Of a DNA stretch of 64,000 nt, positions 1 through 11,746 are shown piece by piece. The stretch's first letter is position 1. Each line of letters opens with the position of its first letter. A program made the translations under genes and the position numbers. Source of the stretch: Amyloporia xantha (taxonomy: Eukaryota > Basidiomycota > Agaricomycetes > Polyporales > Adustoporiaceae); the NCBI GenBank assembly GCA_036971615.1, contig JAYKKR010000011.1:248001-312000 (forward strand), written 5' to 3'. The notes under the pieces were generated by a model, which saw only the letters and a program-made list of their open reading frames with translations, did no database searches and was not told the DNA's origin.

Positions 1-1990
1 ACCGTAGCTTCAGCATATTGCCGGTACCGTGCACAGAGTTTTCGTCCCGCTTGCTACAAGTCTTCTTCACCGCTTCACTCCCATCGACCGACGCTCAATG
101 GAGAGATCTCGGCCGAAGTTTTCTTCGTCGCTATCGTCCCACTCTGCGCCCAGCATCTGAGAACGAGGAGCGCGCAATGTTTTGCGTGCATGCTTTCAAG
201 ACCATGCGCATTTTCGACTCGCGGCCAGAGGTCCACATCGGCGGTCCTGCGCTACTTTCTCAAAATATCAGTGGTGACTGTAATCTTCCCGTCTCGTGCA
301 CGAGGTCCTCTAACTGAACGGCGGGACTTTTTTCACGTTTGATTTTGTTGTTCAGCTTTGTTCCTTGTGATCTTCGCATTGATCTGGGACGGGGACAGGC
401 AATCGAAGCTGGGGATTCCGTCCGAAAGGGAAGTATTCAATCTTCAGCAAGGATGTTCAATCGAAAGGGAAGTATTCGATGCGAAATGTAGACGGGCGAT
501 CGAAGCAGGGTAACTCGTCTGAAAGGAATTATTAGGTCTGAAAAATAGGCGTTTGCTCGAAGCTGGATAGTTTTAAACATTTGATTTCAAGACAGAGGCC
601 ATAATCGCAGCTGGGAATCCGTTCGAAAAGGAAGTAATTGATATGAAACGCAGAATTCGATCAAGGCTGGGCATCATTGTTCCAAGTTGAGTGTATTAAG
701 AATGAAGATAATCAGTCTGAATCGTCGACAGGTATCATAGCGGAGTAATTTGTTCGCAGGGAACCTTTGAGAGCTTACGACCTAATGAAATATCTCAACC
801 ATCCACGTTTTAAGTACTGATATAGCAGTCAAGACGACTGATGGAGGGAAATGTCACCAATTGTCGTACAATCTGATATCGTCCACCAAAAATAACCGTG
901 CGTCACTCATAAGCTCAACTATCCAGTTTTATCTTATCTTATGTTATCAAGACATGGGCAAGTGATAAATGAAGGGTTCCCTTGTATAGTTGCTATGTTT
1001 GGCAATGCAAAACCGACTGGAGGTATGGAAAATTTATATTTGCAGGCATTAAGATATACTCATTTGTACTCATATCTTCCGTCAAGTCAAGAAATCTTGC
1101 AACTCAAATTACCAGTCGCCATCCGCCAGACAGACCCACACTTTGACAAAGAAGACATCCATGGCTCAATAGAGAAGAGGCGGCGGGTGCTGTCTTGTGA
1201 CTCATCCAACAGGTCGAATCTCAATCATGTCTTAACGCCACATTTCGACGCCCTACCCAACAGCGTTCTGGTCCGTTCTGGTCTCATCCACTTGATGGTG
1301 TCACACGCCTTCTCTTGCGCTCCATCCAATCACCTTTTGTGCAACCTCTGAAAATCGCAGAGTGCATCCGAATGCTATAATACGAGCCCTTATCTTGATC
1401 GAAGACCCTGTGCATGAGGCGGTCATCGCCTCGTGATACCCATCGCAAGTCTCGTATCCTACATTGAGATTAGGGGCTCATCGGAAACAACATCAGTTCT
1501 CCGATGCACCCGAAGTATATTTTCCCTTTTCGCTCTCGGCCCGGACCAAAAGGGTATAATAGAATTCAAGAAGGTGATGTGACATGTGATGCCCCTCATG
1601 TTCCGTAAAGTGGCTAAAAGCTCCTTCGCCACCCTGGATGTGACGTTGTTCACAACATTTGGTAGCAATGCGGAGGTTTGAAGGTGATAAATCGTCGCGG
1701 TAGATAGGGATGTTCCGGGACTTTTCACCATTGGAAGCCGTATTTGCTTGTCGACTAAGGAGCGCATTTCATGGCGAAAAACACATGTAACCGCAGATAT
1801 GAACTTCAGCTACTGTGCGAGACATAAAAGTACACATTGAGAAGCATGCTAGAGACACCGCCATGTAGGTAGAAGATATACTGGACAATGTACATTGAGC
1901 GAACTCAAGAGGCCAACGATGCCCAGGCTTGGATGGCAATCATTGCCTCGCGTGTGCTCACCGAGACAAACTCCTTCGCTAACCCAGGCG
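1..1990. other. No recognised gene; mostly noncoding
   Basis: I recognise no gene here. A 99-codon frame opens at 18 (+) and a 136-codon frame at 941 (+). Neither has a recognisable motif, and the 941 frame lies in AT-rich sequence without convincing splice sites. Near 215-240 the first frame reads RPEVHIGG, faintly like SPEVHIVD at the end of array unit D (32,030-32,050), but the match is too short to call. A degenerate tandem repeat lies at 401-715 and is listed separately. Confidence 0.4.
401..715. repeat. Degenerate ~50-55 bp tandem repeat
   Basis: About six diverged copies of a unit resembling ATCGAAGCTGGGNATTCGT followed by CCGAAAGGGAAGTATTCGAT. Clear copies start near 401, 455 (partial), 496, 554, 603 and 656. 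Spacing is roughly 50-58 bp, with one shorter partial unit. No long reading frame crosses it. It looks like an old minisatellite. Confidence 0.55.
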
Positions 1991-1993
1991 CCG

Positions 1994-4174
1994 TCATATT
2001 TCCCTTGATGAGATCCCCAACAGCTCAGTGACGATGGCGTCGGTGCCGACGATCAAGAAGCCATCTGCAATGCCAGGACTGACAGCGGCAGCGGCCGAGA
2101 GTCCCAGAGCTTCCGCTGCGGCTTTGACTTCCTGGATATCTACAACGCGCAACCTGAAGGCCTGGGTGGCGGTGCGGAATGGCGCTGTAGACTTCGCCAC
2201 TCTCGCCGGAGCTGGTCCAGAAGGTGGGCCGCCAGAGACTGACGACAAGGACGAAAGAAGGCTCTCGTGTTGCCCTAGGGAGAGCTTTGTGAGCGATTCA
2301 GCGAGCGTGTCCTGCGTCGCGGTCTTTGATTGAGACTGCATGTTTCGGCCTCCGTTGGTGGTAGATTTCTGAGGAGAGCTCGGAGGTGACTGTGCAGGCT
2401 TCCGAGTCGGGGTTACAGTCGGCTTGTTGTCTGGAAAGCACACTCTCGACATGAACACGGAATGAAATGTACAGGAAGAGTAACAGACAGACCTTCCTCG
2501 GCGTCGTACTTTACCCAGTTGAAACCTATGTCACGCAACTTCTCCCTGTCCGCTCTTGCCAGCAGGAATACCAACGCTTGCGCAAGAGTATCGACCCGCT
2601 GGAATCGACACTCATATTTGTCTGGGTTCCCTTTCACAAACATGGGGGCAATGTCGAGTCTAGGAACGTATCAGTTTCAAGATAATGATTACGAACTCAG
2701 AGTATCGCACGTATGAGAGAAGGTGATAAGACCGATCCCTTGCCTCGGTCTATATACTGGGTAGATTCTCCCTGAAACTCCTTGGAGCGTCGAGTCTGCC
2801 TCGACGAAGCGAAGGAGATCATCGAAGGAGGCCTCAGTCCTCTTTATCTCGTCATCTAGCTTGCTGAAGGCATCTTTGCAGATACCATGGATCCGTAGGG
2901 CTTCGTCTTCGGAGTCGCACTTCACTACGGTCGGTAATAATTTGCCAGTTGTGGTCAGGGCAGGTGTAGACATTCTTCGAAATTGTCAGTGATGTAACGA
3001 ATGTGCGGACGAAATGTACCAACATATTGTTATAGACACCATGGCCCGGATTCCCGAGGAGGAAGAACCACTGGTCGGGGTATGGCATGTTATGACGGAG
3101 ATTTGGTTAAAGTCGTTATCGAGCAGGGAGTCGCTGAAGCCGTGAATGATCTGTCAGACCTCAACCTGCCAATATATACGCGATTAGCCTACAATACGCA
3201 AGCATTGCAACACAGCACCAAACACGTTGCCTTCTGATATAACACCCATCCAGGAACATCAGCGGCCGTACGTTCATTTCCCTTCTATCTCCGAGAATAG
3301 AGAAGTTTGGCCATAAACACACATCCAAATTCAGCGGGAAAAGAACTGGATGGAGCCCTAGACATTGAACGGTTGCCAGTCTGCGCAGTGGAGAAAGGCT
3401 GGACTATTTGTACCCTTTCTCACTGGGCCACTAGGGTTGAAGACGCCCTGACGGGAAACTGTCAGAGTGGTAAAAGAGAAACAACTAAAAGATTATGAGT
3501 ACGACAACGATAAGACAGAGATAGATCATATAAGAAATCTCGATAAGGTGAAGAATAATGTAGTAGCTTACCGAGAATTGGTACTAGTGACAGCATCGCG
3601 CCTATTAGAAGTCTGTATGAGAGCAACGCGTCGAAATTTGAAATCTTACGAATTCAGAGTAGCCATCCAGTGACCTGCCTGTATCTGCTACAATAACGGC
3701 CTCTTGGAGCTCGCCGTCCATCGTCATCTGGGCGATAAAATCTGTCCGGACCATATACAATTCCTTCATCAAGTGAATATGCACCGTAGCTTGTGTCCCG
3801 CTTGGCATATCAACGTCTGAGAATGGTTCATAGGCATCCGCTATTCCTGCAAACAGGGTCGATCAATGGCTCTGACCCACGACCCCATGAACTAAAAAAC
3901 AGTGTGAGCAGCCAGTGAAGTGATATTTGAAAAGGTAATTCCCGTAGATAAAATATCGGCGGTACAAGGGAAATAATAGTGGTGGGCATGTCCGAATGCT
4001 CTTCATCCCACCGCAGATGGATTAGCGCGTCTAGACATTTAGAGCGAAATTTCAATCTGTATGCATAACTCCCTGCACGATTATTAAAACTTCAAAAGAG
4101 CCCAAATTTCATAGTATGAAGATACTGGCATAGCTTACCGCTGAGAATGGAGCAATGTAGAGGTCGAGATTCAT
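1994..4174 (-). CDS. Uncharacterised multi-exon gene, structure partly resolved
   Basis: I do not recognise the product. The 3' part is well supported. Exon 2711-about 2938 contains VKCDSEDEALRIHG and joins through a 51-nt GT-AG intron (2660-2710) to exon 2493-2659 (MFVKGNPDKYECRFQRVDTL). That joins through a 62-nt intron (2431-2492) to the last exon, which starts at 2430 and ends at a stop at 1994. Both joins keep frame. The C-terminal exon is Ser/Pro/Thr-rich (KPTVTPTRKPAQSPPSSPQK). Upstream coding-like exons are 3675-3846 (IADAYEPFSDVDMPSGTQAT, then HLMKELYMVRTDFIAQ), about 3027-3088, and about 3950-4070 (LKFRSKCLDALIHLRWDEEH). A possible further exon ends at a GTAAGT donor near 4361. The start codon and the middle joins are not resolved, so this could be one gene, two genes or a decayed gene. 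Confidence 0.45.
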
Positions 4175-6900
4175 TACACGATATCAGAAATAAAAAAATA
4201 TGCAGAAGGTCTGGGTGTTGAATCCCCTGGTCTCGTACCCAGATTGTATACATCGAAGCTATCTTATTTGCGGCGGTGGGGTGCGACATAAGAGGTCTGC
4301 ATACGAGACCAGGGATGCCCGTACTACGGGGCTGCGCGGCGAACATAAGCATACATACTTACCTCGAGAGCCTGGACGCGTCGCGGCATCACGGCTGATG
4401 TGGCTGACGCCTGACGCGGACACCTTCCACGTGTTCGCTGCTGGCTCGCCTTCTCCTCCCCGCTTCTTGCGCTGCCTTTTACGAATGCACACTTTTTCTT
4501 CTTCAACTCATCACTGCTTCTATGGATGTCCTCAAAAATGTGGCAACTGAGCTTAGTAAAGGGCGAATAAGTAAAAAGAAGTCGACCGCTCCGCTATGAC
4601 AGGCTTGCGTCGACGTCGACTTCCAAGTTGAAGTCTTTTATTACGTATTTGCACTTGCTATCGAGTCAGGCATAAAACTTGTTCTTAACTGGATATTCAC
4701 ATTTGTTTCTGCGCTCCTATTCCTCTCGGTGCATCCAGCCATATTCTGCGTCTCTAGAAGACCAACATCTTGCCGCTTGTTGAAGACCATTCTCCCCATG
4801 CTGTCCAGACCGAGGATGCTGTCGTGGCTCCCACGAGGTGTATGTGCCGTGTTATTCTGTCCGTAAGCTTCACATCTTATTACTAGCTGTGTACTCTGGG
4901 GGCAGATTTTTCCCCTACAGATTGCCTCGTTGGTGAATCCTGTCAACAGTGATCGGTTGTCAGATATCTTGCACTGCAGAGATTAAATCGGATATATTGT
5001 TTCGGCTATCCACCATGTACAGCGTGGTATTTGTGCCGTAGTCTGCAAGCGCTCCGTCCAGAAGCGATCCGGTGTGGACACCTACATGCCCCAATATTCT
5101 TGGATGAATTTTCCTTCCTAAGACCGTTATCCCGCCGCCCCATAATCAAAATGTTTGCCTCAGGCTCGTAGTGCATAATTGGTTCGACAACGCTACCTAT
5201 GACTATGGTTGGTAGTTGTTGCGAGGCGGATTTCCTCTGCGTAAATAAGCCCATGTGGTTCGTAGTCCTAATGGAGTCTTGTATAGGCTGTATGAGACGA
5301 CCTGACTTATATCTGTTGTTAGAAAATATTCTCCTACACCACTCCATTATCGTGGATCGATCGTTCAAACGTTTTAGGTTGGATCTGTCAATTCCAGTAA
5401 CAGCCAACCAGCAGATCAGTCCCCCGATGGTGTTGGCCGATCTGAAAGTTGAAACGCACAATTACCGCTCGATGCTCAGGCAATACACTAAGGATCCGTC
5501 GATCGTGGTGCGGCTTCTGTGGTAGCCGGAGACTGTAGTAGGCGGTGACCTATGTGGGTTGAATTATCAGCAATCTCTAAAAATATAGGAACCGGGCGGC
5601 CACCTCCGGAATCGTGTACCGTGACTCCTATTTGTCGCTCCATGGGAGCTGGCCTGCTAGCCATGGCCGTCCGCGCCCTCCGGATCCCATCAGCAGATGA
5701 CAGATTACCCATCAAAGTAGACGTACTCTTCCTACCCTCTTCCTTTTCGCACAGAACAGGATAATATCGAGCCATTACATAACATGCGGCTTCATGCGAG
5801 GGGCGACGAAATACTGGCAATGGGGTTGCACAATCGGGGACCTCTGCGACTTCGTTAGTGGGATGGAGGACTCGTTAGCGGGATTAAGGCCGTGCAGGCA
5901 GATAAGGCAATCTAACTGTCTCAACAAATTCCACAATTTTGACTTTTCAATTTCGACTAGAAATCCAAGGCGAGCCGACTCAGCTGAGTCGCAGAAGAAG
6001 GTCAGTTTGGCTAGACTCATGCACTTTTGAAGTGTTCTTCATAGCACTCGTTCAAGTTGCTTGTGCCCTCATAATCGAGTGCGGTACTCGCCCGGCGTGC
6101 CATCCCACTATCAATCTCGAGACACATCCCACTATCGGACCGCCATCCCACTATCCGGCCGCATTCGCACTATCCCAGTACCGCAAAACTAGTATATACT
6201 CGCTTCGTGCCGGGCGTAGAAATTGACATCGACTACGTTGCTGCAGGATCAACTTCCAGGCATTTTGTTTTTGCAAATGTCTGAAATCAGCCCTGAGGCT
6301 CAGTCCGTGAATGATGGCCCGATGAGTGATGAAGTTTGAATGGTTAAGGCACAATAGCGGGGACCCCAACCTCGGTATCCCACAGTAGTTCCGAGAGGCC
6401 TAGCCGTGGTCGCGGAGTACAGCATATAAGGAAGTTTGACCGGAGATTGTCCCAAATAGTAAGGTGTTCCATTATGATCTTCTCGTCGGCGTTGACCGAT
6501 GATTGGCTGTAATGCGTTATCTGCCCTAGCGATGGAATGTCTGAACGGAACGGAACTAATCATTCTATTGAACGCGTTTTAGTCGCGACACACTCTAGTT
6601 CGGTTTGTTGACCTCTCTGTCAGATTCAAAGCGAGGTATGTGCTATCCCGTATAAGGGGTATTCGCTGCTCGATCTGGCCCTATAGCTTCCTGCCTCTGA
6701 TTTCCACAGGTTGAGACATCAAGCAGGCATAAACGGACACGTCAATAGCTCGTGGCGATTACGGAACGCGCCAGTCTCTCCATTGAATATTGCCGTTTAT
6801 ATCGACGTATATGATATTTCCTGCGAGAAGGGTATCTGTCTTTCCATCCTGGTCCCTTTAGCTTGCCCGCTTACCCGTCCAGAATCCGAAAATCGCACAC
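4175..6900. other. No supported gene
   Basis: Frames of 60-150 codons occur on both strands but none has motifs, repeats or a coherent splice pattern. A short inverted repeat (CTGGTCTCGTA at 4227-4237, complement at 4302-4312) and a cluster of CATCCCACTATC repeats at 6101-6174 are the only structures seen. Confidence 0.4.
6101..6174. repeat. Clustered CATCCCACTATC repeats
   Basis: CATCCCACTATC starts at 6101, 6125 and 6143, and a variant CATTCGCACTATC starts at 6162. Spacing shrinks from 24 to 18 bp. The complementary core TAGTGGGAT also occurs once near 5855. No function is evident. Confidence 0.5.
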
Positions 6901-6927
6901 ACGTCCGCCAGCATCTTGGGTGAGCAA

Positions 6928-6993
6928 CTCACGTTGCAATGTCGCATTATAAGCGCCATGAGCCGCTCACGTTGCAATGTCCTATTATAAGCG
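6928..6993 (+). promoter_or_regulatory. Duplicated promoter block upstream of the bZIP gene
   Basis: Two 28-bp copies (6928-6955 and 6966-6993, period 38) differ by two bases. Each reads CTCACGTTGCAATGTC, then two variable bases, then ATTATAAGCG. Each therefore holds a TATA-like TTATAA and the sequence CACGTTGCAAT, which contains an ACGT core and a C/EBP-like TTGCAAT half-site. They lie 68-133 bp before the inferred bZIP start codon at 7061. A promoter role, and possible self-regulation, are inferences from position and content. Confidence 0.4.
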
Positions 6994-7060
6994 AGGACGT
7001 GCTAATAGTCAGGTCCGGTCTCATCGTGGTCTTCTTGCTGACCCCCTTCACTTACATTAC

Positions 7061-8509
7061 ATGGCCTCGTTGTCCCTCACCTCGGAAAAACGTACGTTTT
7101 CGCAATTGGATCCTGAAGGCCCATCTAGGAATCCCGTAGGTACGCCTTGTTTAGTGCCTAGCTAGTGGGCACATGTGACCGCTACCGAAGAACGATCTAG
7201 AAATGCCAAAGGTACGCCTTGTTTAGTACCTAGCTGGTGGGCCCATCTGACTGCAGCTGAAGCGCAAGCGAGACACCGCGCGAAGCGCAAAGCATACATT
7301 GAACAGGCAAGAAGCTTTCGTAAATAATTGACCACCATTGCCTGTGCTTACTATAGCCATTGAAGATGGAGCAGACTGTATTAAAGTTGCAAATAGCCCT
7401 AGCTCTGTGGCCTGATCAAGTGGAATCACTACCTCCCCCTCTCGCTAAAATTCGCGAACTGGAAGAGGAGAATGCATCGCTACATGCAGAGATTGACGAT
7501 CTGCGCCGTCAGCTTGCTCTCAGGAAGACAGCGTACTCTTCTTACATGAGCAGTCGCACGGACAATCTCACACCCACAGACGATAGCCGTGTAGAACCTG
7601 AAGTGGGGCGTCGAAGGGTTATGGCTGAGGATAAGGTTCACGTGGTGCGTCCTTGCTCTGCATTTTTTCCTGGTATTTGTCTCATGTACCTACTGCCAAA
7701 TCGACATGCCTCCCTGCTTCTCAGGTTTCAAACAAGTTCTATGTATATAACGCGCCGCCGCCTCTATCAACCCCATTGATCTCTGGACGTTATTCTTACG
7801 CTCAGCAGGCAGCAGCTCACGAAAAGAGCAAAGCACAATCTGTCTCGTCAGCATCTGAACATCATTCTTACGCTCAACTGGTGGCTGCTTACGGGAGGAG
7901 CATAACGCCATCAGTTTCACCAGTCTCTGGACATCATTCTTACACTCCACATTCAGCGACTTACGAGAGGAAGAATGCAGGCTTCGTTCCGCCAGCCGGA
8001 CATTTCGCTTACACTCGACAGGCAGCATATCACGAGGGAAACAGTGCATCCTCCATGGCTTACTCGCATGTATCGGCAGAGCATTCAGTGCCTAGCACGC
8101 CTTCGGGATCAAGTGCCACCTCGAGCTCCCCCTTAGGCTTCTTGGCGAGTATCTTTTCTGTTTTGCCAAGTCTTGTGTTTGTGCCGATCAGCACTGGCAC
8201 GCGCTTTGAGCTCTGAACACTAGTGACATTCTTCTTTCTGTTGACAGCCATTTAATAACGCGCCTTCGTCGGAACCTCGCTCTCAACTTCGTGTAACACT
8301 GCCGACCAGGGGCGATGTGGTAATACCCTCCTCTTCGCACACAAGCAATCGATATGAACATAGAAAGTCCGAAGCGGAACCTTACGAGGTCAGCTTTCCT
8401 GTCTCTGCATGGGGTTTCAAGCCTGATGGCCTAAATTGTCTATCAGCATTACGCTCCCGGCCATTACAGCGGCTACGCTACGACCTCGTATCCTCGCGAA
8501 GCTAATTGA
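7061..8509 (+). CDS. bZIP transcription factor
   Basis: Predicted nuclear DNA-binding regulator of the basic leucine zipper family. Exons: 7061-7139, 7191-7211 (21 nt), 7263-7306, 7366-7644, 7725-about 8200, about 8249-8395, and 8439-8509. Splicing the first four in frame gives a basic region SRNAKAQARHRAKRKAYIEQ with the diagnostic N-x7-R spacing. A zipper follows, starting MEQTVLKLQ, then a second coiled stretch KIRELEEENASLHAEIDDLR. Exon 5 encodes four imperfect ~25-residue Ser/Tyr/Ala-rich repeats (HHSYAQLVAAYGRS-like). The C-terminus is Tyr/Gly/Pro-rich (HYAPGHYSGYATTSYPREAN). Intron 3 (7307-7365) appears to be GC-AG. The exon 5/6 junction is not resolved: the best-looking donor (near 8148) is out of phase. 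Introns 1 and 2 are tandem duplicates. The gene is convergent with the MFS gene. Confidence 0.85.
7119..7262 (+). repeat. 72-bp tandem duplication of exon plus intron
   Basis: The segment from about 7119 to 7190 is repeated at 7191-7262 with period 72. Each copy holds a 21-nt exon piece (ATCTAGGAATCCCGTAG against ATCTAGAAATGCCAAAG) and a 51-nt intron beginning GTACGCCTTGTTTAG and ending GAAG. Both introns keep donor, branch-like (GTGACC / CTGACT) and acceptor sequences. In the spliced product it doubles the SRN segment at the start of the bZIP basic region. Confidence 0.8.
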
Positions 8510-9468
8510 ATAGTCGTGCACGGCTGGCATGGATACTTCATTGCGCGAGTGCATTTTAATGAGTGGTTGAGGTTCGAGCTGTTGTCGATAAGCGGAGTAT
8601 CATCGTTTTCGCAGTTTCTTGTGTAGTATTTCTTTGTCGTTCGACGGTTTCCTCCCCTGCGTCTAATGATGAGTGTTCATAATTTTCTGTGTATTACATC
8701 ATTCGTTCAGAGACGGGGCCTCGATCTTTGTCAAACGGGGGGCAGTGACTGCAGGCTGCTCGCTGGACTGACCACGGTGTGGCGAGAAAGTTATCCCTCA
8801 TATGTTAGCATGATGTCAAGAACTGAACGGAAATTAGAATGTGTATGTCAAGTCCGCCATCACGAGGGACGACCAGGAACGCGGGCTGGCAGACAAAATC
8901 TAGTGAGTCGTCCAACTTCAAAATTGTCTGATTCTTTCTTCGCACCCAGAAACGACACCAGATCTCGCGCAACGACCCTCACTTTGTGCGTCTGGCTCTG
9001 CATCCCAGACACTGACTCGGGGATAACACGTCGTGCACTTCCAATCCAACGTGTCTCCGCAGAGCTCACAGTGCTACAAAGCCGACCACCGCCTAATCTG
9101 CCCTCCAGATGGCTATGTTGGACGCTCTGAACTTCTCCTTCTAACGCTGAAGTCATGATTTTCATCGGAAATGCATCGTGACATATGTAGGATCTTCAAG
9201 GATCTTTCTCCCGTGACGATTTGGCGAAGGCCTCTCAAGAGACTTACTCATTTAAAGGGAGTTGCATGTCATTGGCGTGTTAGTCTAGAGAGGCAACTGC
9301 ACGACTCGGACTTGCGGCGATGTCACTGAGGTACAACCAATTCTACTCCAGTTTACCCAAAATATTATAGCGTGTATGATAAATATATCAATACCCCTGT
9401 GTCCAGATTGTATCGCCAGCGATCATCGAGCCCAGCTTGGAGTTCGACCGACTTTAGTGATTTTTTAA
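8510..9468. other. Intergenic, convergent gene ends
   Basis: This lies between the 3' ends of the bZIP gene and the MFS gene. Frames here (for example 8666-9130 +) overlap on both strands and lack motifs. I see no gene. Confidence 0.5.
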
Positions 9469-11746
9469 TCATTGGGCAGGCTCTCGAGCCAGCGCCCTCT
9501 GCCGCCACTGGTCACCTTTCCACCACACGAGCAAAATCAGCAGCTCAGAGATAACCATTAACCCCGCCCACATCGAGTACAGGCCGCCGTCGCCCATATA
9601 GTCCTGAATAACAGTCAATTACACCATTAGATCTGTTACTGACTGTCTCGAAAGGCTACAAGGACCAAACCCGGGGGTGTGTTCAGGTAAACGGGATACA
9701 TACCTGCAATGGAACTGCAATTTCTGTTGCAATAAACCCAAACAAGCCACGAAAGCAGCTATTCGATGCGACAGCTGACGATGAAAGGCCGACGTTAGCA
9801 TCGACAATATATGCCAGCGTGCTTGTATAGATGCATCTAAACGAAGGTAATATCAGTCAACGAGCATAGGCACACACAGCGACGTACATCATGAGGAACC
9901 CTGCTAGAAAGAGTACAACGCAGATGGCAGCCACATTAACCCGTTCCTCACATACCCACCCGTACACCACCACGGTGGATGGGAAAAATAACATGAAAAT
10001 CATCGTGCTCTGTAGGCGCATCTGCATATGTAAAAGAGTCAGTGAATTGGGTCATACGATGAGCTCGGTGCACAATAAGCGTACCTCCGCGTCATGCTTT
10101 CCCCCATTTTTAGCCTTCACTTTGGCCAAGACAAAGTCTGAGTAACGTCCGCCTAGAACACTTCCTAACAGAGCGCCTGACCGAATGAGCAGTCAGACAC
10201 TGATATACTTGTCAACATCAGCAATGCGAACCTGCTCCGAAGGCGAGAAGGATGGCTCCAATTTTGAGAGCATCGTAATGATAGACTTTCGCTAGCGTTA
10301 TGGACGCAGTGTATATGATGCTGTATTCAAACCCAAAAAGCAGAGCTATCAAACATCTTATCAGATGGGACTTTCCCCAGATATGAACTCGCGGCAAACC
10401 AGATGCAATAATAATAACAATGTTGTTCGGACGACGCAGCACTCGCAAGATCGGTCCAACTGGATTGACGTCTTTTAAAGTAAGCTTAATTTCCTTGACA
10501 GGCGCACCACCCTTTGTAGTAACGGGCTGGGCTTCTGTATCCTTTTCCACAATGATTGCAGCGGCTGATATGGTTTCTTCCTTGACATTCTGCTCTGGTT
10601 TCCCGTGTTTCGGCAGTACCCTCAAGTGACTGAGGTCGGGCGTTGCAGCCTCGTGCAATTGTACCCTTTTTAATGCAGCTTGGTATGCAAGACTACGTTC
10701 GTGGCGGAAGGTGTCCTTGAAAAAGATGAAGGAAACGGCACAGATACCTGTCAAAATTACCAGTAACCAGAAGGTAGCATGCCAGTTGAAGGCCTGAGTT
10801 AGAATGCCGCCAAGGATGGGTCCAAGAGAGGGTCCTAGAAGTGGGGCGCTAGGATTATCCAACATCAGCAAAGAGGAAAAGATCAGCTCCAATAATTCAC
10901 GAATCACTATGCCACTTCATACCATAAGTATATACCCATCATGGTTCCCCTCTCAGACGGTTCAAACATGTCTGCCAAAGTCGCTGTGCCAATTGATACT
11001 ACTGCGCTCGCTCTACAAGACGATACAGTAAGCGGGTCGTTCACCATCGTGGAAAGAATATTGCGCTTTGTAGCATACTCACCCGGCTGCTTGCAAACAT
11101 CGCATACCAATAAGCACATCTATGGTTTTGGCGGTAGCTGACACTATGCAGCCTAGCATACAGAGTGAGATCGACAGTAGATAAACAATCTGAACGAGGT
11201 AAGTTAGCGTGAATATTGTATTATTCGATATTGGTCAGCTCACCTTTCGACCTTGAATCTCGCTGATAGCGCACCAAATCAAGGGAAACCCCCCTTGTAT
11301 CAAAATAAAGAGCGACACGGTCAGACTCAGCTGACCGCTCGTCGCATGGAGGTCGGATTCAATCTGGGAAATAGCAGCTGTTCCCAGGCTCGGCATAAGT
11401 GACGCAATTGGTAAGGAGAGGTACTCGCGATTGTATATATTGCCACCAAGGCCTGCGGTCATGGCGGCCGCACAAATTAGTATAACTACAACGAGCTACG
11501 TACGTTTTGCACAATCAGCTGCGTTCTACTTGCCACCTCGCGCGGACACTTTTTATACATTACCTTGCGAGGCTTGGACCATGCCCGGGGGTCATCCTTG
11601 ACCGCGGCGTGTTCTATGTCAGGCTTTACCGGCTGTTCCAATTGTACTATCTCAAGCATGTGCCCGTCAGCGTCGACGGTTTGTATACTGTCAAGAATGG
11701 TAGTTCGACAGTCCGTAGTAGCCGTAGCGTGTTCAGAATTTTCCAT
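9469..11746 (-). CDS. MFS transporter, drug:H+ antiporter type
   Basis: Predicted plasma-membrane proton-coupled exporter of the major facilitator superfamily, 562 aa in 10 exons: 11564-11746, 11244-11495, 11083-11189, 10923-11012, 10400-10848, 10232-10345, 10085-10176, 9888-10021, 9704-9836, 9469-9603. All nine introns are GT-AG, 50-130 nt, and every phase joins without a stop. A hydrophilic N-terminus (MENSEHATATTD) ends in AWSKPRK just before the first membrane segment, as is usual in fungal MFS proteins. Exon 2 ends with EIQGRK, a weak form of motif A. Exon 5 carries LLGPSLGPILGG, the antiporter motif C of helix 5. A charged cytoplasmic loop follows, then a second six-helix half (TLAKVYHYDALKIG, GGRYSDFVLAKVKA, STLAYIVDAN). 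The substrate cannot be read from sequence. The gene appears intact. Confidence 0.93.

Noticed and set aside
941..1351. 136-codon frame as a gene
   Set aside because: AT-rich, no motif, no conserved splice sites or promoter. Probably chance.
4227..4312. 11-bp inverted repeat CTGGTCTCGTA as a transposon end
   Set aside because: Only 11 bp with an 85-bp span, no target duplication and no repeat family seen.
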